Of a stretch of DNA of 64,000 bases, positions 59,025 to 64,000 are shown in pieces. Both the position numbers and the translations under genes were made by a program. Source of the stretch: Odobenus rosmarus divergens (Eukaryota; Chordata; Mammalia; Carnivora; Odobenidae). The number at the start of each line of letters is the position of its first letter. Positions within the stretch are counted from its first letter, which is position 1. The notes under the pieces were generated by a model. The model did not search any database, was not told the origin of the DNA, and saw only the letters and a list, made by a program, of their open reading frames with translations. The DNA lies in NCBI RefSeq assembly GCF_000321225.1, contig NW_004450276.1:5871900-5935899 (forward strand), in the 5' to 3' direction.

Positions 59025-59219
59025 GGGGCGCCCGGGTGGCTCAGTCGTTAAGTGTCTACCTTCGGCTCAGGTCATGATCCCAGGGTCCTGGGATCGAGCC
59101 CCGCATCGGGCTCCCTGCTCCGCGGGAAGCCTGCTTCTCCCTCTCCCACTCCCCCTGCTTGTGTTCCTGCTCTCGCTATCTCTCTGTCTGTCAAATAAAT
59201 AAATAAAATCTTTAAAAAA
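59025..59219 (+). mobile_element. SINEC, plus strand, young copy
   Basis: 'ggggcgcccgggtggctcagt' head, near-consensus body, 'tcaaataaataaataaaatc' tail. Flanks AGAAATATTTA (59014-59024) and AGAAATACTTA (59220-59230). Confidence 0.96.
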
Positions 59220-59399
59220 AGAAATACTTAATTAGGAATACCATTATGGAAAACATACATTATTTTAACAAATAAAATATGTAAGTAGGGACGGGAAACT
59301 AAAACTATAATTGGATTAAAGTTTAACCAAAATATTCTCCGTTTAAGTACTAAAATATTAATCAGAATGATCGAGGAATGAGAATTTTATTTTCTTTCT

Positions 59400-59610
59400 G
59401 GTGCATTTATATTTGTAACAGCTTTATTTAAGTATTAAGTCACCCATTTTAAGTATACAATGATTTTTTTAGTAAGTTTATAGAGTTGTGCAACATTATC
59501 ACAATCCAGTTTTAAAATATGTCCGACATCCCCAAAAAGATCTCTCATACCCATCTCTATGGATTTATTTGCCTTTTCTGGACATTTCATATACATGGAA
59601 GGGATGAACT
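59400..59610 (+). repeat. Old L1M-type fragment, probable
   Basis: 'agctttatttaagtattaagtcacccattttaagtatacaatga', 'agagttgtgcaacattatcacaatccag', 'ccaaaaagatctc' and 'ggacatttcatatacatgga' (shortened) follow an abundant old L1-associated repeat. The related piece at 62170-62380 continues the same consensus. Confidence 0.55.
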
Positions 59611-60079
59611 GTTTCTGATAGACTTAAGTATCAGATTTAGCAAAAAAAAATTTTTTTTTTTGCATAAAGGTTTTGCAGTTTAAGTTCTTTCTAAAAGTTA
59701 TAAACATGCTTTGCTCATTTGGTAAGGGCAGTATATATTAACTGAACTCCTTTGCCTATTTCCCTCCCTCCCTTCTTTCCTTCCTTTCTTCCTTTTACCA
59801 GTTTTTACTCTGTAATATCTAATGATCATCACTCTCAAAAAGCCACAGTTTTTCAATATAGTATACATGGAAGGTATACGGAAGGAATGGCCTTTTAATA
59901 TTGAATCCATTACATACCTTGATAGCTTAGCGAAAAGCAAAAGAAAACAGAACATATACCCTTGAGATGTTTTAGTTTCTCCTAAATGTGAAATACATTT
60001 GCAAACAAAACACAAAACAAAACAAAACAAAATAAAAACCCATTCAGGAATCCATTTAATGCAGGTCTTCTAAAATTTG
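59611..60079. other. Intron sequence, no clear gene
   Basis: Includes a CCTT-rich tract at 59760-59794. The minus-strand frame at 59698-60030 overlaps it and has no recognisable similarity. Confidence 0.4.
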
Positions 60080-60447
60080 GGATTCTGTCTCCAAATGCAA
60101 TTTTATCGCCTAGAATTCCACCTTTCAAAAACATCTGGTGTCACCCTTGCCTCCTCTTTTTCTCACAGTCCACATCCAATTCACTAGCACGTCTTGATGT
60201 TTCCGCTATCAAAATTATACCATAATCTGAACCTTAACATCTCTACCATTACCACAATGGCCAAGCTACTACCCTTTTTTGCTTGGATCATTACAAAATC
60301 TCCTAACACACTGTCTGACTTCAGCCCTTGCCTGGCCCCTTCCCTCAATAGTCTGTTTTCAGCACAGCAGCCAGATTAAAACAAAAAACAGATCTAGTCA
60401 AAAACCTCCAACAGCTTTCCATTTTACTCAGATCAAAAGTCAAAGTC
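60080..60447 (+). repeat. LINE-2, 5' piece of a copy split by L1M
   Basis: 'cctagaattccacctttcaaaaac', 'ctctaccattaccacaatggccaagc', 'ggatcattacaaaatctcctaacac' and 'aaaacctccaacagctttccattttactcagatcaaaagtcaaagtccc' (shortened) are L2 text. It continues at 61651 after the insertion. Confidence 0.75.
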
Positions 60448-61637
60448 CCTGGTGGTTATCTCAGGAATTATAATTAATGCTTGAACTTATAACAACCTAG
60501 CTTAACTTGAAACAACCTATGTAGCCATCAAGAAATAACTAAAAAAAAAAAAATTAAAAAAAGGAAAGGGAGTAGAAAGAGTATACTACAAAAATCAACT
60601 AAATACAATAAAAAGCCAAAAAAAGGAGAAACTGAGGAACAAAAAACATACAAGATATAGAAGCAAATAGCTTCAAAGGACACTATCAAAGAGTGAAAAG
60701 ACAACCACAGAAGAGGAAAAATACTTGCAAATTATATATCTGATAAGGGGTAAAAAATCCAGAATACATAAAGAAATCAATAGCAAAAAGACAATACTGT
60801 TAAAAAATGGGCAAAGGACTTGAACATTCTCTAAAAGTGACCTACAAATGGCCAATAAGTACATGAAAAGATGCTCAACATCACTAATAATTAGAGAACT
60901 AATAATTAGGGAAGGGTAAATCGAAACCGTAAGAGATACCACTTTACAGAACTACTAGGATATACTTTTTAAAAATGGAAAACAGTAAGTGTGGAAAACA
61001 ATGTAGAGAAATTGGAACCCTTGTACATTGCTCATGAGAAAGTAAAATGGTGCAGTCAGTATGGAAAATAGTATGACAGTTTCTCAAAAAGTTAGATATC
61101 ATATGATAATTATTAGCTATTCCACTTTTCAGTATATTCCCCAAAGAACTGAAAATGGACTCAAACATATTTGTATACTGATGTCCATAGCAGCATTATT
61201 CACAATAGCCAAAAGGTGGAAACAACACAAGTTCATCAACAGATGAAACCATATACAGTGGAATATAAAAAAAGCAATGAGGTACTGATATATGCTACAG
61301 CATGGATGAACCTTGAAAAGACATTATGCTAAATGAAATAAACCAGGTACAGAGGCACAAATAATGTATGATTCCACTTATGTGAGGTACCTGGAATAGG
61401 CAAATTCGTAAGACAGAAAATAGATTAGAGGTTACCAAGGGCTGGGGGAAGGATGGATGTGAAGTTATTGCCTAAAGGGTACAGAGTTTCAGTTTGGGAT
61501 GAAGAAAAACATTTGAAAAACATGGTGATTTGGGTTTTAGAACATTGCAAAGGTACCTAATGCTACTGAATTGTACACTTAACAATAGTTAAAATAGCAA
61601 ACTTTTCGTCATACGTATTTCACCACACTTTTTTAAA
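60448..61637 (+). mobile_element. Ancient L1M 3' part inserted in L2
   Basis: Old L1 ORF2 text from about 60655: 'aatgggcaaaggacttgaacattctctaaaag', 'aagatgctcaacatcactaataattag', 'atgtccatagcagcattattcacaatagcc', and the end 'gaattgtacacttaacaatagttaaaatagc'. A 13-bp repeat (AAAAGTCAAAGTC at 60435-60447; AAAAGCCAAAGTC at 61638-61650) flanks it. The first 200 bp are not clearly L1. Confidence 0.82.
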
Positions 61638-61650
61638 AAAAGCCAAAGTC

Positions 61651-62166
61651 TTCACAATCACATTAAAATCTCCAAAGTCTTTCAAAATGGCCTACCAAGT
61701 CATATCTCATTATCTCTCTGATCTCATCTCCACTTTTCCTCTGGCTTTTCCACACTCACGCCTCCTTGATGTTCCTTGAATGCACACAGAACACAATCAT
61801 GCTCAGAGACTTTGCATCTACTGATCCCTCTGCCTGAAATGGACTTCCCCCTCATCTTCATGGCTCACATCCTTCCTCTTTCAGTTCTTTGCTTAAATAT
61901 CACCCTTTAAAGTAAGGGCTTTGCTGATCACTCCACCTAAAACTGCAACCTCTCCCCTGATACTTCCTATCCATCTTCTCTGCTTTATTTTCCTCCATAG
62001 CATTTATGCTATCTGGTATATCATGTATTTCACTTATTTGCCATTCTCCTCCACCAGAATGTAAATACCATAAGGGCAGGAATTCTGTTTTATTCAGTGC
62101 TGTGTCCCTAAAATAGTGCTAGACACATAGGAAACAGGCAATAAATCACTGCTGGGTGAATGAATA
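61651..62166 (+). repeat. LINE-2, 3' piece of the split copy
   Basis: Strong L2 text: 'gactttgcatctactgatccctctgcctgaaatgg', 'cagttctttgcttaaatatcacc', 'ccagaatgtaaataccataagggcaggaattctg' and the terminus 'acaggcaataaatcactgctgggtgaatgaat'. Confidence 0.88.
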
Positions 62167-62169
62167 GTA

Positions 62170-62380
62170 AATTATTACAATCACCAATTTACTTTCCATC
62201 TCTTTAATTTTATCTTCTCCAGAAATTTCATATAAATGGAATCATGCAATATATAGTCTTAAGTATCTGGCTTCATTTTAGCATAATGTTTTAGAGGTTC
62301 ATACATTTTGTTACATGTATCATTATTTCATTTTTTAAAAAATTACCGAGCAGTATTACAACCTTATCCTATTTTAAGTA
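62170..62380 (+). repeat. Old L1M-type fragment, probable
   Basis: 'ttcatataaatggaatcatgcaatatatagtc', 'gtatctggcttcattttagcataatgttttagaggttcatacat' (shortened) and 'gcagtattac' match an abundant old L1-associated repeat, continuing the text of 59400-59610. Confidence 0.6.
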
Positions 62381-62389
62381 CTTCTTTAT

Positions 62390-62523
62390 TATTATTATTT
62401 TTTAAAGTAGGCTCTACACCCAGCATGGAGCCCATCGCAGGGCTTGAACTCATGATCCTGAGATGGAGACCTGAGCTGAGATCAAGAGTCAGATGCTTAA
62501 CTGACTGAGCCACCCAGGTGCCC
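62390..62523 (-). mobile_element. Older SINEC (short body), minus strand
   Basis: TTATTATT tail, 'aaagtaggctctacacccagcatggagccc', and head at the right (revcomp of 'gggcacctgggtggctcagt'). Flanks AGTACTTCTTTA and GGCACTTCCTTA. Same subtype as the copy in MER20. Confidence 0.93.
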
Positions 62524-62699
62524 TGGCACTTCCTTACTTTCTCACACACAGTGTTCTAGATTCATCTATTTTCCCTGTCCCAGCCCTGGAAACCATCATT
62601 TCATGTAGCCCTGGTTCTTTTTATTTATTTATTTACTCATTGGGTTTTTATTTCAATTTTCTTTTTCATTTATATTAGTACTAATTGGTCCTTCTTCAA

Positions 62700-63180
62700 A
62701 TCTGTTGGCTATTTTTTAAGGGCATTGATTAGGATATGATAGTCTAAGCTCCTGTAACAAAGAGATTCTAAAATATAATTGCTTAAATAAGATAGAAGAT
62801 TGTTTCCTTCTCATGTAATAGTCTAGAAATAAGCAGTGCTTGGCTGGCAGGGCAGCTCAACACATACTTTAATCTCCGTGTCCAAATTCTGCTGACTCAA
62901 GTTTTCATTAATTATCAGTACACAAGAAGGGGGCATACAAAGGCATTTCTTCTTAAGGCAAGACAGAGAAGTGCCACACATGACACTTCATAATCCATGG
63001 CCAAAATTAGCCTTGGCCACACCAACCTTCAAGGGAAGTTAGTAAATGTAGTTTTCAGTTTGGCAGCCATAAACAGGATATATTCATCTATAACCTAGGG
63101 AATCTGGGTGGATAACTAGCACTAGAGACTCTTGTGCCAATTAGAGTCCACTTCAAATTAAATTCCCCACTTGAGGTTTT
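62700..63180 (+). repeat. Possible old interspersed repeat, unclassified
   Basis: 'agtctaagctcctgtaacaaagagattctaaa', 'gcttggctggcagggcagctc', 'agaagtgccacacatgacacttc' and 'aagggaagttagtaaatgtag' are arranged like a known mammalian repeat whose name I cannot recall with confidence. Confidence 0.35.
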
Positions 63181-63837
63181 GTCCTACATAAGAAGCATAA
63201 CGCAGGCCTGCCAACTTACCTGAAGACTTACTTATAGTTATAAAATCTCTGGGGAGATGTTTTTGCCTTTTTTAAAAGAGCACCAGGTTGAGATAGCCAA
63301 GTTTTGATGTTCTGAGAAATGCTACCTTTATGCTAGCTGAGTAATGCATTTAACTTCCCCCCTTATATTATAATCAGTATTATAATTGTTTCAATTGAGA
63401 GGATCATCCCACATACAAACCATATGCCCTCCTGCTCTTTTAACTGTGCAAGGTGGCAATATTTCACTGAATGATCACAGATCAAGAACCAAAGCAAAGG
63501 TCACAAAATATGCCAACAGCTTTAACCTTTACTCTTATAATGGTTACAAAATGTATCATTTCAGAGTCTACAATTTAAAATCATCAATTACCTTCTAAAA
63601 TAATTATATACAAATTTCCATTACCATCCTCTAATTGTAAATCTATATTTGAATAATTTTATATTGCATCAATAATTAAAGTCCAATTAAAATATTTTTT
63701 CAGAATTTTCACTCAGCCATTTGCTACCTGAATTTGCATTTTTTCCTTTACAAGTTACAGCTATCTTTAAAGCAAAAGCATACGTACATAAAAAAATATA
63801 CAAGAAGCTCAAGTATATTTTTTTAGAAATTAAAATA
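63181..63837. other. Unique intron sequence
   Basis: No gene or repeat identified. Confidence 0.45.
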
Positions 63838-64000
63838 AAGTAATAGCTAACATTTATTAAGCAGTATATTTTATATATATCATAATACAGAAACCTCACA
63901 ACCATCTCAAAAGGTAAGGACTGCTTATTTCACGGATGAGAAAACCAAGATTTAGAGACCTTATGCACTTATCCAAGATGATACAATGAGCAAGTATTAG
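63838..64000 (+). repeat. MIR element, running off the window
   Basis: 'tagctaacatttattaagcagtatatt', 'cctcacaaccatctcaaaaggtaaggactgcttatttcacggatgagaaaacc' (shortened) and 'gaccttatgcacttatccaag' are MIR landmarks in order. Confidence 0.85.

Larger units (their letters stand above)
1..64000 (-). other. DNAJC1: DNAJC1 gene body, partial (intron 1 to intron 7)
   Basis: The whole window appears to lie inside one minus-strand gene. Six exons encode contiguous DNAJC1 protein, from the J-domain core through the transmembrane segment to the start of the cytosolic coiled region. Splice phases agree at every junction: 0, 2, 0, 2 and 0, with exon 7 ending after one base of a codon. DNAJC1 is known as an ER membrane J-protein that recruits BiP with its lumenal J domain, binds ribosomes through a charged cytosolic segment, and carries two SANT domains. 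No CpG-rich first exon is visible between 28036 and 64000, and no SANT exon between 1 and 6425. Both gene ends therefore lie outside. Exon numbers assume one upstream coding exon, as I recall for human. Confidence 0.93.
28036..64000 (-). other. DNAJC1: DNAJC1 intron 1, 3' portion (at least 36 kb)
   Basis: No exon with DNAJC1 similarity and no CpG island is visible here on either strand. The sequence is AT-rich, with the interspersed repeats listed separately. The intron ends at the exon 2 acceptor, with a long pyrimidine tract directly before CCACCTCCAG. The only gene-derived sequence inside it is a CKS2 processed pseudogene in the opposite orientation. Confidence 0.85.

Noticed and set aside
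1..64000. Search for a novel gene system, CRISPR array, tRNA or snRNA genes
   Set aside because: This is mammalian intron dominated by transposons. The tRNA-like segments are SINE heads, the direct repeats are target-site duplications or microsatellites, and no U6, Y or 5S-like sequence was noticed by eye.

Overview
This window is nuclear DNA of a caniform carnivore. The evidence is some twenty copies of the carnivore tRNA-Lys-derived SINE (SINEC, 'gcctgggtggctcagt' head and 'tcaaataaataaataaaatc' tail) plus a carnivore-type L1. The SINE body and tail look more like the arctoid (seal, mustelid, bear) versions than dog SINEC_Cf or cat SINEC_Fc. That lineage call is made from memory of the consensus sequences and is tentative.

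The only protein-coding gene I can support is the central part of DNAJC1 (ERdj1/MTJ1/HTJ1), on the minus strand. DNAJC1 is an ER membrane co-chaperone with a lumenal J domain and a cytosolic tail. Six consecutive coding exons are present, numbered 2 to 7 by assuming one upstream coding exon. In transcript order they are 28035-27934 (J-domain core with HPD), 27441-27395, 21090-20925 (transmembrane segment), 20052-19955 (Lys/Arg-rich ribosome-binding stretch), 18977-18884 and 6516-6426. All splice sites are GT-AG, and the reading frame is continuous across all five junctions (598 nt). Exon 1 (signal peptide and J-domain start) lies beyond 64000, so intron 1 exceeds 36 kb. The SANT-domain exons lie beyond position 1.

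Everything else is intron. 1-2605 is the 5' part of a young but damaged carnivore L1 on the minus strand. 2.6-6 kb holds SINEs, an LTR fragment and a Tigger-type DNA element. 7-11 kb holds L2, MIR, a tandem duplication and a 5'-truncated L1. 10.5-28 kb is mostly unique AT-rich intron around the exons. 30.8-38.1 kb is a nearly full-length ancient L1M with five nested SINEs. 38-47 kb is dense in SINEs, MIRs, microsatellites and L1 fragments. 49.2-50.1 kb is a CKS2 processed pseudogene with an unusual composite 5' end. 50.1-57 kb is mostly very AT-rich unique DNA. 57-62.5 kb contains MER20, MIR and L2 elements broken up by younger insertions.

The most unusual item is the CKS2 retrocopy. A perfect 15-bp target-site duplication encloses an LTR fragment and a SINE piece as well as the CKS2 sequence, which suggests that a chimeric transcript was retrocopied. 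I found no tRNA, rRNA, CRISPR array or novel multi-gene system.
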